Notes under the pieces: model-generated | What the model was told of the DNA's origin: nothing | What the model saw: the letters and a program-made list of their open reading frames with translations, nothing else | The model's database searches: none | Shown: positions 1 to 9,445 of the stretch, piece by piece | Layout of the letters: each line of letters begins with the position of its first letter | Position numbering within the stretch: the stretch's first letter is position 1 | Program-made: the position numbers and the translations under genes | DNA from: Brasenia schreberi | Lineage: Eukaryota > Streptophyta > Magnoliopsida > Nymphaeales > Cabombaceae | Direction: 5' to 3' | Assembly (NCBI GenBank): GCA_036023115.1 | Contig: JAYKKT010000055.1 | Span: 12,338,501 to 12,402,500 of the forward strand | Length of the DNA stretch: 64,000 bases

Positions 1-24
1 GTGGTTTTCGAAATCATACAAGGT
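1..24 (-). pseudogene. A0 polyprotein fragment, left of solo-LTR insertion
   Basis: These bases match the gag/protease linker of elements B and E (for example the bases near 28533 and 58935) on the minus strand. The reading resumes at 14691 on the other side of the solo LTR. Positions 20-24 (AAGGT) are the left target-site duplication. The rest of element A0 (protease, pol) would lie left of the window. Confidence 0.8.
20..24. repeat. Target-site duplication AAGGT (left copy)
   Basis: AAGGT directly precedes the TG of the solo LTR at 25 and is repeated at 14691-14695 directly after its CA end. A 5-bp duplication is normal for Ty3/gypsy integrases. Confidence 0.9.
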
Positions 25-489
25 TGTAAACACCCCGAAATCCCATGAATTTCTTAAAACAAACCTGGTTTTGTAAAAGCAGCCCCAAAGGGCCATTTTG
101 AGTCTGGAAACCCAGGAGCCTTCCAGGCAACCCTGTACATATGTTTTGAACTTTATATTTCAAAAAATATATAATATGGCTTTAAAAACCTTTTAAAACA
201 CGGTTTTGAAACTCCGAAGCAACTTGGCCTAATCCAGACAGGACCAGAAAAGCTAAGGAGAGCCCGGAACCAGAGCACATGATGAGCCCGGCACAACAAC
301 TCTCATATTGAATCCACCCCCAGGATCTCGAACGTCCAAGACCTTGTTATCATCAAAACATCATTTGAAGTCATCTCCCAAAGGTGAAAACAGAGGCAGA
401 CGATCATGTTGGTGAAGACCCAACGCAGATGGAGTACTGATGCTGTCAGACCCCGCACAAACCGTTCATTTTGAACACAGCCTGAAGGA

Positions 490-610
490 GTCAGAATTCA
501 GTTTGGATTGGATCTGGACCATATATATCCAGATCCCAATCCAAACCTATATGTGGACTTGGATTTGGATTTGGATCCAGAGATCCAATCCAATATCTAT
601 ATCCATGGCC
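490..610 (+). repeat. U3 GGATC/ATCCA-rich short repeats
   Basis: Short direct and inverted repeats on the words GGATCTGGAT, ATCCAAAT and TTGGATTTGGAT. The same kind of block sits upstream of the TATA box in every LTR here whose U3 is present, so it is a candidate enhancer block. No factor can be named from sequence. Confidence 0.6.
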
Positions 611-859
611 CACATCACCTTCTCATAAATGGAGGTGGGGCCCACTTGAATTTCACGTGGGATTATGGGCATGAGAGAGAGTGGGGGAGGATAAGATTGG
701 AGTGTGTTGTAATTAAGCTTGACTTGAGTGTCAAGTTTGGGGTTAATCATGTGGGTTAGCCTAATTAAAGGGGGTTTAAGCTTGTAATTAGCCAAACCTA
801 ACCTAGGGCTGCACCAACATGATGTGATTAAGGTCTATGGGTCATGCAAAGGGAGCTCC

Positions 860-1085
860 TTAATCTAATCCTAACCAAAAACACCTAATCCTAGCCTAAT
901 CACCTAACCCACTTCCCTAATCCCGGCCTAATCCTAACCTAATCACCTAACCCACTTCCCTAATCCTTCCCTAAACCTAGGTTAATTTCCCTAAACCTAA
1001 CCTAATCCTAGCCTAATCACCTAACCCACCTCACTAAACCTCACCCCAAAACCAACCCACCTAGCTAAACCCTAAACCTCTAAAC
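860..1085 (+). repeat. Degenerate CCTAATCC/CCTAACC tract in U3
   Basis: Repeated words such as CCTAATCCTAGCCTAATCAC and CTAACCCACTTCCCTAATCC in a conserved LTR location. The reverse complement occurs at about 32865-33060, 51985-52180 and 63240-63440. It looks telomere-like but is irregular and inside LTRs, so it is an LTR component. Confidence 0.75.
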
Positions 1086-1242
1086 CACCCCACCTAAACC
1101 TAGCACACAATCTACCCAAAACCCCTTGTATGGAAATATCTGGCCCTACCCTAATACCAGCCCACCTTATCACCACACCACCCCTATCTAAACCACCTAA
1201 CCACTATCCTAATACCAGCCCCCAACCGACCTAGCCCAGCCC

Positions 1243-1250
1243 TATATAAA
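1243..1250 (+). promoter_or_regulatory. TATA box of the solo LTR
   Basis: TATATAAA followed by a C-run and a GC-rich leader. A candidate splice donor (GGTTAGTG) lies about 254 nt downstream at 1504. The arrangement is repeated in the other LTRs of this subtype. Confidence 0.7.
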
Positions 1251-1563
1251 CCCCCCCCCAAGGGGCGGGTTTCCCATCCTCTTCCATCACCCCTTTCCAG
1301 CCCAATCGAGCCCAGCCACTCCAACCGAGCCCAGCCGAGTCTTCCACCTGCACCACAGCCAGCCACCACCTTGCTCCACCTGCTCCACCACACCCCAGCT
1401 GGCCAACCACCTGTCGCCACCACTTCCTCCGGCCGAACCCCATCCTACGCATCCAAGACACCCGACTGCTTCTCTTCCATCCACCGCCTCCCCTCACCAC
1501 CCGGTTAGTGTCTCAACCTAATTCCATCTCTTCTTCACTCCCCCTCCACTCTCAACCACCTAC

Positions 1564-1568
1564 ACCAC
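1564..1568. repeat. Target-site duplication ACCAC of element A (left copy)
   Basis: ACCAC precedes the 5' LTR at 1569 and is repeated at 12748-12752 directly after the 3' LTR. Taking out element A and one copy rejoins the two parts of the solo LTR. Confidence 0.95.
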
Positions 1569-2134
1569 TGTAAACACCCCAAATCTTCTATATTTCAAAA
1601 AACTCTCAAAAACACCAGAAAGCTCGTTTGAGCCAAAACGACGTCCTGTTTTGAAATGTGAAAACAGGTACAGAAGGCAAAAGAAAAGTCCAGGCAAGAA
1701 GAGGATTCGAGCCCAGAATTTCAGAAGCCACCCCCTGTTCAAAAACGGAAGAAAAAAGAGCCCGTTTGGAGAAAAGCCCGACAGAAGGGTAAAAATGTAA
1801 TTTGGGTCAAAGAAAAAGCACAAAGCAGCTCCAAAATGCAGAAAGAAGCCCAGTACCTGAGGAAGTCGACAGAAGTCCGAGACACGTCCCGTCGGAATGA
1901 AGAACGGAATCCGTGCGGCAATCTGAGTTCGATATCAATAGGAACCGGCCAAAAACCAAAACGGCGGACCGAAACAAACGCCGAAAAAGTCCTAAAAAGC
2001 AGAACACCGGTTGGAACAAAGACTTGGGGAAGACCCAGGCCAGAGTTGGGCATCCGATGAATCGAAGCCCACTCGAAACCGACGGTGAAAAGCACCAGAA
2101 AGGACCAGAAAACCAAGGAGCAGAAGAAAAATCT

Positions 2135-2350
2135 GGATCGGGTCTGGACCCAAAAATATCCAGATCCATATCCAAATTGTGTTTGGATTGGATATGGATC
2201 TCAAAAATCCAAGATCCGAGATCCGAGATCCAAACCCAAATAAATATTTAGACTGGATCTGGATCTCAAAATATCCGAGATCCGCGATCCAGATCCACAT
2301 TGAGTTTGGATTGGATCCGGATAGCCAGACCCAAATCCAAGACCCAATAT
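2135..2350 (+). repeat. U3 GGATC/ATCCA repeat block of element A
   Basis: About 200 bp of repeated words (ATCCAGATCC, GATCCGAGATCC, TTGGATTGGATATGGATCTC) directly upstream of the TATA box. Copied in the 3' LTR at about 10245-10450. Likely to hold transcription-factor sites; the repeats can also fold back on themselves. Confidence 0.65.
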
Positions 2351-2370
2351 CCAAGACCCACTTAAAACCT

Positions 2371-2380
2371 CTATAAATAG
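2371..2380 (+). promoter_or_regulatory. TATA box of 5' LTR, element A
   Basis: CTATAAATAG sits inside a small palindrome (CCTCTATAAATAGAGG). Transcription would start about 30 nt downstream near 2400-2410, defining the start of R. The same box is at 10467-10476 in the 3' LTR. Confidence 0.8.
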
Positions 2381-2884
2381 AGGTGCTGGGCTTGAAAAAA
2401 AAGGGAGGTGAGGCTCAAAGGGGAGAGGCTTTCACGTGAAAGCTTGGTGGGTGGAGAGAGAAAGAGAGAGAGAGGGAAGCAAGTCAAGAATAGTGGCTTG
2501 ACTTTCCCCTTTTCAAGTTTTTTTTCTTACGTGAAACCTTGTTGGCCAAGGGACTTGAAGAAGCTGCACCAACCAAAGAACGTCCCCTACCTTGGCTGGG
2601 AGCATGGCGTGGTGGAGCTTGGCGGCTTGAGCGGCGGCTTGGAGCGGTGTTGCAACCAAGGTAGGTCCCCTAAGCCCTAACCTAACCCATCTTCCCTAAC
2701 CTCTCTAGACCACCCATCCTAGCCAAACTTGCCCCTAAAACCACCACCAAACCAGCCAAGTGCTGGCCGTTTTTCACCAAGTCTCCTACCTAAGACCACC
2801 ACCTAAACACCACCCTAAACAACCTCCCTAAACCACCTAAAGTTCAGCCAAGTGCTGGCCGAACTTCCCTTTGAAACTAACTAG

Positions 2885-3415
2885 CTCGAGCCACCTTGAC
2901 TCGAGCCTTTTTCCTCCCCCATCTACCTTTTAAACCAGCCCCTAACCCAGGCCGTGGTCCCTTACCTAAGCTCACCTTGGCCCATCTTAGTTAGCCAGCC
3001 CTCAACCTAGTCGTGGTTTGCCTAGGATCAGCCCCCATACTTACCTAAGTCGACCCAAGACAACCCCACAACAACCTTGGCCGAACCTTAGAGCAAGTCA
3101 CTCCTACTCGAGCCACCTTGGCTCGAGTTTCACAAGACCTAAACTAAGGCCAAGTGCTGGCCGTGTTCCATACTAAAACCATGCCACTCGAGCCACCTTG
3201 GCTCGAGTCTCACAAGACCAAACAAAGGTCATGAACCTTGGCCGAAATCTCAAAACTTTAGCCAACACCTGACCTAGGACCAGCCAACTCTATCCTATAC
3301 CTAAACCAAGGCCAAATGCTGACCTAATACCAAGCCTAAACTATACCTAAACCAAGACCAAGCGTTGGCCAAATCCCATACAAAAACCCAATCACTCGAG
3401 CCAAGGTGACTCGAG
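2885..3415 (+). repeat. Four dispersed 21-nt CTCGAG palindromes in the leader
   Basis: Palindromes at 2885-2905, 3107-3127, 3187-3207 and 3395-3415 have nine-base arms CTCGAGCCA and TGGCTCGAG around a 3-nt centre; two are perfect and two differ by one or two bases. The same four recur in the 3' LTR between about 10981 and 11508. They lie in transcribed leader sequence, so they would form RNA hairpins. Confidence 0.8.
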
Positions 3416-3699
3416 TCTTACCTTGCCCAAACCAGCCCCAACTAGCCCCAAACCCAATGTAGCTTGCAGCTCCCGGAACTCCAAGTCTCTCCAAGCTCTC
3501 AAGCTCTCCGGCTTCGCTCCCACATGCCCCGGACTCCATAAGAAGAAGGCGGATTCGCCCCTTGTACGATCCTAACTCAAAAGGCTGGAAAGTGTAAGTT
3601 GATTTCGATATATATCAAATCCCTTTCTATTCAATTTAATTCGTCATATGGGGTTGTAATAACGGAGCATCGTCTCCCCCCGGATGTAATATATGTGCA

Positions 3700-4120
3700 A
3701 AACACACACGTACACTCGAGCCTTTCCGCTCTTATCTGCACACTTTTGCACACAAACGGGCCTCAACAGCCCATAGGATATAGCCCTATTTATATACATT
3801 CAGCTGGGTTTTAAGGTTCAAGTCGTGTGAGTTGTTTTTCATTTTATACACTCAAAGCACTCACTCACATTGAGCCTTTCCGCTCTTACGTATATATACG
3901 TATTTCCCTTTCAGTTGGGTTTTAAATTTAAGTTGCGTGAGTTGCCTTTCAATTTATACACTCAAAGCACTCACTCACATTGAGCCTTCTCGCTCTTATA
4001 TATATCTATATCTCCCTTCTGCTGCGTTTTACGGTTCAGTTGCGTGTGTTGCATTTCAATTTATACACAACACCCACGCACACATTGAGCCTTTTCGCTC
4101 TTAAGATATAGATATATTTA
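3700..4120 (+). repeat. About 107-bp tandem hairpin repeats in R/U5 of element A
   Basis: Units containing TTGAGCCTTTCCGCTCTTA recur at about 3717, 3873, 3982 and 4086, separated by GTGTGAGTTG and TCAATTTATACAC stretches. GAGC and GCTC in each unit can pair as a small hairpin. The same unit is found in all other LTRs of the window with five or more copies in some. Confidence 0.8.
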
Positions 4121-4442
4121 AATTTCTGCAATTTACATTCAAGTCGTGTGAGTTGCATTCAATTTGGGTTTTCCCTTCCGCTAAGTCTTTAAATTTCGGG
4201 TTTTACATTCAAGTTGTGTGAGTTGCATCGCATACTCACCATACTCGAGCTAGGTTGCATACCTGCATCGAACAAACCCGAACAAAACGTGCAAACACGC
4301 CTAAATGGATAAAATTGAGAGACTTAGGGTCGCCCAAATCAAAAACTCGCCAAGTGCATGATTTCAAAAGGATTTTCAAACACCTGTTTATTCAAAAATC
4401 GATTTTGAGTTTAACTTGTTTCAAACGAAGTCTCTAAGCGTA

Positions 4443-4478
4443 CAGACCGACCCTTGCGCGTCGGTGCAAGAAGGTCTG
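4443..4478 (+). promoter_or_regulatory. Conserved U5 stem-loop, element A 5' LTR
   Basis: CAGACC pairs with GGTCTG and CTTGC with GCAAG inside it, giving a two-step stem. Nine LTRs in the window carry this block (12541-12576, 14473-14508, 16747-16782, 30609-30644, 41946-41981, 45568-45603, 49160-49195, 61066-61101), one of the most conserved parts of the LTR. Being in U5 close to the PBS, it is a candidate packaging, dimerisation or RT-initiation signal. Confidence 0.7.
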
Positions 4479-4563
4479 CGACGAAAAGATCCCGCTTGCC
4501 TACAATTGCCTTTCAAAAAGTCAGATATTTCAAAAACTACTTCGCTAGTTTGAGTAAGCTAGC

Positions 4564-4573
4564 TGGCACGCCC
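4564..4573 (+). promoter_or_regulatory. PBS-like decamer TGGCACGCCC in U5
   Basis: Identical to the first ten bases of the true PBS at 4654. The same decamer is present at the same place in U5 of the other LTRs (12662, 14591, and on the minus strand 16652, 30517, 41851, 49064; one mismatch at 60972; plus strand 45688). It could pair with the same primer tRNA. Confidence 0.7.
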
Positions 4574-4653
4574 TAAAAGCGAACGTAGATTGCGAAAAGA
4601 TTCGCTCCAGGCCTAAGAAACCCGGAGTCGAGGATTTTCCGTGTCTACAGATT

Positions 4654-4671
4654 TGGCACGCCCGGTGGGAC
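4654..4671 (+). promoter_or_regulatory. Primer-binding site of element A
   Basis: TGGCACGCCCGGTGGGAC starts 4 nt after the LTR end, the expected place and form (TGG complements the CCA end of a tRNA) of a minus-strand primer-binding site. I could not assign the tRNA species with certainty. Confidence 0.9.
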
Positions 4672-4770
4672 CCGGGACTTAAGTAGACTTCAAACAAACA
4701 AGTTACACTCAAATTTTCGAAAAAAAGGTATTTTCCAAAAAATCGTGCATACTTAGAAAAATTGCATAAA

Positions 4771-6348
4771 ATGGAGCAAAAGCCAAAATCCTCATCGAGT
4801 AAATCAAAAGAGGTTTCTAAAAAAGCCAAAAAACGAGAAGCAATAACTGATATACATGCGATTTTCAAAGAAAAAATGGATGTTTTAAGCAAGGAGCTTA
4901 AAACCCATAAATCCCATAGCAGCTCTTCTCGGGCACACAAAGATCGTGAAAAGAAAACCGATCTCAAAATCGACGAAGGATGTAAGGTAAAAGGCCAAAA
5001 CCTAGAAAGGGGCGAGTCCTCCACTCCCACACTTCCAAAATCCTCGTTGAGTAAATCAAAAGAGGTTTTCAAAACAGCCAAAGAACGAGAAATGCTAGCG
5101 GATATATGGGAAACTTTCAAAAAAATAGATGTTTTAAGCAAGGAGCTTAAAACCCATAAATCCCATAGCAGTTCTTCTCGGGCGCACAAAGATTGTGAAA
5201 AGAAAACCAAAATCAAAATCAACGAGGGAATTAAGGAAGAAAAGGGCGAGTCCTCCACTCCCACAAATCCAAAATTCGAAAATTCCAAAGAAAATTTAAA
5301 AAGAGTTGTTTTTGTTTCAAAAAATCAAAAAAATCTTGAAAACTTTCAAAAAGACAAAAAAATTGAAAAATCAAACTTTGAAATTTCAAAAAATTCAAGT
5401 GCAATTCCTAAGTCTAGGTACACACACACAGTGGGACATGAAACCCACCCCCCACAAAGAGACGAGAGTGAAAAACAGGTAGGTTTCGAAAAGGAACGCC
5501 TCGTGAAACCCCGGGGGCTCAAAATAGAGTTACCCGGGAAATCGGCCTGCTCTCACCATGAAAAGGTAGACAAGCCACAAAGAGGTATGCCTGAAACCCA
5601 TCCTTCTCAAAACTCTCTTCTTCATATAGGGTCGTTAGATGCATTGGATAACCCCTCTGCACACACAAACCCACGAAATGTGCCTAGGTTAGAGAATTTT
5701 CAAGGTGTGCCAAATATCCCGCATCAGCCAAAAGAATTTCAAAAACAAAAACAAAAAGAAGTTGAAAAAATGGTAGACATGGAGACCCCTAATGCATGCA
5801 TCGACATCTTAGGAGCTCATAACCCTGCCATAGAAAAACCCATTTCTTCGAGCCTAATCTTGTACCCTGGAACCAAGATTAGAGCCTTGAAACAAAAAAA
5901 TCCATCCCTAGGGGCACCACGAGTTGAACCTAGGGAGCAAGCCAAAAAATTTGAGGGAGCAAGCTTGTCTTCCCTCGAAGAAAAATTCTCCCAAATACAG
6001 GTTGTGTGGAAGCTCAAGCCTTCCATCACCCTGCAATATCCAAAGTTCCTCAAGGAACCAAGCATGGCTTTCCTTGAGGACAAAATCTCCCAATTCGGGG
6101 TTGTATGGAAGCACAAGTCTTCCATCACCCCAAAATATCCAAAGTCTCTCGAGGGACCAAGCATGGCTTTCCTTGAGAAACAAATCTCCCAAACCAGGGT
6201 TAAATGGAAGCCCAAGTCTTCCATCGCCCCAGAATCCAAAATCCCAAAATCCAAAAAGGTATATATCCCTGACATGGATGATTCCATGTTCCAATGCCAT
6301 GATTTATACAAAAACTTTTCGGAACATGATTCTAAATATGGGATATAA
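4771..6348 (+). CDS. Element A protein: gag-tail / linker chimera without enzymes
   Basis: I start it at the ATG at 4771 (context AAAATGG), giving 525 residues; upstream in-frame codons include only a TTG. The Lys/Ser-rich N-terminus (about residues 6-85) resembles the N-terminal coil of gag in B, C and E and is tandemly duplicated in frame (about 90-165; 252-bp period). A long low-complexity middle follows. Residues about 397-495 hold three 33-residue repeats (99-bp period) with a core like VVWKxKSSITPxYPKS. The end (about 497-517, YIPDMDDSMFQCHDLY) matches the linker before the G-patch of B, C and E. The capsid core, zinc knuckle and protease are missing. The frame is intact in a young element, so it may be made and may bind RNA or Gag of a helper; that role is inference. 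Confidence 0.75.
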   Translation: MEQKPKSSSSKSKEVSKKAKKREAITDIHAIFKEKMDVLSKELKTHKSHSSSSRAHKDREKKTDLKIDEGCKVKGQNLERGESSTPTLPKSSLSKSKEVFKTAKEREMLADIWETFKKIDVLSKELKTHKSHSSSSRAHKDCEKKTKIKINEGIKEEKGESSTPTNPKFENSKENLKRVVFVSKNQKNLENFQKDKKIEKSNFEISKNSSAIPKSRYTHTVGHETHPPQRDESEKQVGFEKERLVKPRGLKIELPGKSACSHHEKVDKPQRGMPETHPSQNSLLHIGSLDALDNPSAHTNPRNVPRLENFQGVPNIPHQPKEFQKQKQKEVEKMVDMETPNACIDILGAHNPAIEKPISSSLILYPGTKIRALKQKNPSLGAPRVEPREQAKKFEGASLSSLEEKFSQIQVVWKLKPSITLQYPKFLKEPSMAFLEDKISQFGVVWKHKSSITPKYPKSLEGPSMAFLEKQISQTRVKWKPKSSIAPESKIPKSKKVYIPDMDDSMFQCHDLYKNFSEHDSKYGI

Positions 6349-6496
6349 ACCCTACCAGGGCCTGGGAACCCAAAACCAAGGTAGGCTCGAACCTATCCTA
6401 CCTCAGGCCAATCGACAAAAGTATGGATTGGGCTACAGCCCACCCATACCCCCAGAGCCGCCACCTAAGATCATCTGGGTCAAGGGTGCCTTGTAG
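6326..6496 (+). pseudogene. G-patch-like tail of element A, shifted out of frame
   Basis: In the next frame after the main ORF the sequence reads NMGYKPYQGLGTQNQG and ends in WVKGAL, aligning with the G-patch-like segment of B, C and E (NMGYTPYKSLGAQNQG). A small indel near 6330 has separated it from the 4771-6348 frame, so it is translated only if a frameshift occurs. A stop follows at 6494-6496. G-patch segments after a protease are known from retroelements and beta-retroviruses and are thought to bind RNA. Confidence 0.7.
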
Positions 6497-8590
6497 AACC
6501 TCTAAAACCCAAAACCCATGTCTTAGACCTATTGATTAGAGTCTGATTCATGAATGTTTTCTTTGTAGGTTCATGGGAAGATCCCTCCTTTTGAAAAAAA
6601 CCAAAAAAATCAGATATTTGCCATAAACCAAAAAAAAATTGAAAACCCAAAACAAAATCTCAAAAACATTTGGAAAAATGAAAATTCCAAAAAGAAATTT
6701 GTTTTAAAGCCTTTGGCCATGTATAAAGTCCATTTTCGAAAATTGTAAAAATGCTTTTCGAAAATTGTATATAACTCCCAAAAACCAAAAAAAAAAAAAA
6801 AAAAAAAAAAATCCAAAAAGCTTATCTTGAACACCTTTTTGTCTAGAGGTTTTTCAAAATGAAAAGCTCGAGAATCACCAAAGCTAGGAGGAATAAAAAC
6901 CTCCGAACTTCCTGAAATTCGCAAGATCCTTGACTTATGCAAAGATTGGGGATTTTTAGAAATAAGCTTAACCCATAGTGTGTGCATAAGCATCATGCAT
7001 CACACTCTCAAATCATACATGTGCATCGAGTCTAGACATCATCTTAGAACTTGAATTCAGGGTTTTGTAAAACCAAAGGGGCAATGAAAGTCGACCCCCT
7101 AAGTATCGAGCCTTCGTAGACAGGTCTCCATACAAATCAAATCCAACACCTTCAAGGCAAATTTCAAAAGAAATGAAAATCTCGAAAAAGGGTTAGCATT
7201 TCACAAAAGCCTTTTCAAAAATTCTTTTTGATAAAAACCTTCCATGCATTGCAATTCATGCATTGTCTGCTTGACTTGATCAAATAAAGATGTTGTTCAT
7301 ACTAAATGTGCCATACATTTTCGAAAACTCTTTTGGCATGTGAAAGGAATCACTAAGCCAAAAGAAAAATCGTGCTTGGCCTTGCTGTAGGCCCTAAAGA
7401 TTCGAGACATCATCTCCCATGGAAAGGGGAATGATTCATTAAAGCACTCATTTGAAAAACCTATCTTAAACAGGTAGGCAAAATGGCAGTCCCTTTCAAC
7501 AGAGTATGAGTTTCAAAACTCAAGACTCAATTAAGGGACAAGCCCTATATCATGTGGCTGAAGTGCCTCTGTGAGACACATTCCCCATACTTGATCAAAT
7601 GCCCCATGAAGGCACGAATTTTCAAAATGAATTCCAAAAACCCTGCTTGACCAAAACCAAGTATGGAAAACATATTTCAATCAAAAGGGCGGGTATAAAA
7701 CCATCTTCACATAGAAAGGGAGGATTTCCCAAAATTGCTTTCTCAAAAAGGATCAAAATTTCAAAAATTTAACCCTACATATACTTTGAAAAGAAAGATT
7801 TTCAAAACTTCAGATTTATATGAAAACCTTGATTGTGTTGGATAAGAACATGAATCTCACGATGAAATATGGAGACCATGTCAAAATCAAAGCCCGATGG
7901 CCATGATGATCACTTAGGGTTGGTTGTGTTTTCCATCCTTGAGCAAAAAGTAGCATGATCATGTTAGGAAAATCGTGGAAGTGCATGGACATGAACATAC
8001 CATTGTCCATCCATAATCCTTTTGAAAAGCCATGGCCCTTCACCATGTGGCCATGCAAAATTTCCCTCAAGCTAGGGGCATTTTTAAATATAGTCCCTAG
8101 ACACCTTCCATGAAGAAACGAATTTCATACAATGCATCTCCTTCGTGACTTGTGAGATACATTTTGTATGTTCACTCTTGCATAAAATCGTGTATTTCCA
8201 TTTTGAATCACATGGAGTGCATAGCATGCATCATATTCATATCATACCACCCCAAAGAAAGCCCAAGAGGTGGGCAAACCTGAGTAGGAATGTCCCCATG
8301 TCTTCAAAAAGGGCAACAAAAATCGAAATTTTGTTGATGTTGTGGGTAGAAATTAACAAAACCCCGAAAATACCTGAATATTCAAAAGGGTTTATGTTAA
8401 ATTCCTTTTTCAAAAAGATTTTGAAAAATCGAACTCCTTTGAAACTTCTTGAAAGAAGGATCGAAGTAGATTGTACAACCCTGAATGGAGGAATTTATAC
8501 TTTTCGAAAGGTAGAGTCTTCCAAAAACAAATTGGCAATATTTCAAAGAACCCTGGCTTACAAGATTAAGCCTTGCTCAAAATATCAAAA
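6497..8590 (+). other. Element A internal region without a recognisable gene
   Basis: The first part (to about 6580) still resembles the gag-pro/pol boundary of E: a conserved stop, a pyrimidine-rich TTTTCTTTGTAG and then ATGGGAAGATCCC. After that the sequence is AT-rich, full of AAAATTTCAAAA-like words, and I recognise no domain on either strand. An open frame of 152 codons at 8145-8603 has no recognisable domain. A run of 25 A lies at 6787-6811. Confidence 0.6.
6787..6811. repeat. Poly(A) tract, 25 bases
   Basis: Uninterrupted run of 25 A inside AT-rich noncoding sequence of element A. No target duplication or gene precedes it, so it is probably a simple repeat and not a retroposed tail. 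Confidence 0.9.
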
Positions 8591-8970
8591 TAGTTTCAAA
8601 TAGCAGATGCTATTAAGAAATAGGACGATCTCGTTTGAATCGAGTAACCAAAGGGATAAGCCTTCCCCCATTCTACTTTCTCTCCAAAAAAGGAAAATTG
8701 GCTGTGTTCAAAAGAAAGAAAAAAATCGAGAATACAAAAGCTCCTCCGAAAGAGGTCTTCTCGTTTCAAAAGAAAAAGGAGATATAAAAACACTCCTCCC
8801 AAAGAGGTCTTCCTTCATAAATGGGGAATACAAAAACTCCTCCAAAGAGCTGCTCTCCTTTAAAGAAAAGAGGGATTAATGAAAAAATACTCCCAAAGGG
8901 AGACCCTCTGTGGAAAAAAGAAACAAAAAGCCAAAAGCTCAAAGAGCGATTTTCCGACTCTTTGCCTAAA

Positions 8971-9000
8971 ACCACGGGACGCTTCAGAAGGGACCGTGGT
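8971..9000 (+). promoter_or_regulatory. Conserved 3'UTR stem-loop
   Basis: ACCACGG and CCGTGGT pair around a 16-nt loop. The same 30-nt element occurs on the minus strand at 20741-20770, 22981-23010, 34472-34501 and 53501-53530. It lies in untranslated RNA upstream of the PPT in all of them. Some copies keep the stem less well (20741 has one changed base). Confidence 0.7.
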
Positions 9001-9293
9001 ATCTCTTTCCCGTACCCCTACGGCTTATCCCCAAGGAAAAAGGTTCAAATTTGCGAAAATCCTAAAGTACGAATAAAATCGGCTTATTTGGATTTCATTT
9101 TGTTTGAGAACTCGACTTTGTTTTGTAGGAAATGGAACTTTGAAATGTTTTCCAAATTTTTCTACCCAAAAAACCTCCACTGAGTAGCAGGTATTGAAAC
9201 CCGAATAAAGGGAAGTATGAAAAACGGAAGTCCTTTTTGATACAAGCTAAAAGGAGTTCGTTTTCAAAAAAAATTTCAAGAAAAACCCACGAA

Positions 9294-9445
9294 TGTCAAA
9301 AAGACTAGGGTAGAACCTGCTTAGAGCAGACAGCCTCAAAAGGCTCTCTCCAAAGCTCGAAAACCCGAAAACGTCTAGAAGACATGGGTAAAACTTGCTC
9401 GAAGCAGCCTGTCTCAAAAGGCACTCTTCGGGCTCAAAACCCCAA
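9294..9445 (+). repeat. Imperfect direct duplication, about 75 bp
   Basis: Two neighbouring copies share the order: GGGTARAACYTGCT, then GAGCAG or GAAGCAG, then CTCAAAAGGC, then GCTC, AAAACCC and AAAACG. The duplication is specific to element A among the copies in the window. Confidence 0.55.

Larger units (their letters stand above)
25..1568 (+). repeat. Solo LTR (U3 and start of R), first segment
   Basis: A plus-strand LTR begins with TGTAAACACC at 25 and continues, after the nested element A, at 12753-14690, where it ends in TCTACA. The rejoined length is about 3.48 kb. No PBS or internal region follows its end, so it is a solo LTR, the usual product of LTR-LTR recombination. It contains GGATC-rich repeats near 490-605, a degenerate CCTAATCC tract near 860-1080, a TATA box at 1243-1250 and a C-rich leader after it. 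It is of the same subtype as the LTRs at 30436, 41768, 43621 and 60890. Confidence 0.9.
1569..4649 (+). repeat. 5' LTR of element A
   Basis: Begins TGTAAACACCCC and ends GTGTCTACA, 3081 bp. U3 spans 1569 to about 2400, with GGATC-type repeats at about 2135-2350 and a TATA box at 2371. R/U5 carries four CTCGAG palindromes (2885-3415), four hairpin units of the GAGC..GCTC type (about 3717-4105), a conserved hairpin (4443-4478) and a PBS-like decamer (4564-4573). It is followed at once by the PBS. Confidence 0.95.

Noticed and set aside
860..1085. Interstitial telomere repeats (CCTAACCC-like)
   Set aside because: Units are irregular, mostly CCTAATCC, and recur at one place in LTRs of the same subtype; they are LTR sequence.
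1184..1500. Minus-strand open frames rich in Gly/Trp
   Set aside because: Product of the C-rich LTR leader; repeated in LTRs with changing frames.
2140..2350. Host gene exon suggested by plus-strand frames in GGATC repeats
   Set aside because: The frames come from short repeats (ILDLD-, PDPNPN-type translations) found in every LTR.
4654..4671. Naming the primer tRNA
   Set aside because: The 18 bases fit a CCA-ending tRNA, but I could not match them safely to one isoacceptor without a tRNA database search.
4545..5288. Antisense open frame of 247 codons opposite the element A protein
   Set aside because: Mirror of the duplicated coil coding sequence; no domain, promoter or conservation.
5817..6311. 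Antisense frames opposite the 33-residue repeats
   Set aside because: Shadows of the repeat-bearing coding strand.
6787..6811. Poly(A) tail of a retroposed gene
   Set aside because: No gene or target duplication around it; simple A-run in AT-rich sequence.
8145..8603. 152-codon open frame in element A
   Set aside because: No recognisable domain, no counterpart in the other elements and AT-rich composition; probably chance.
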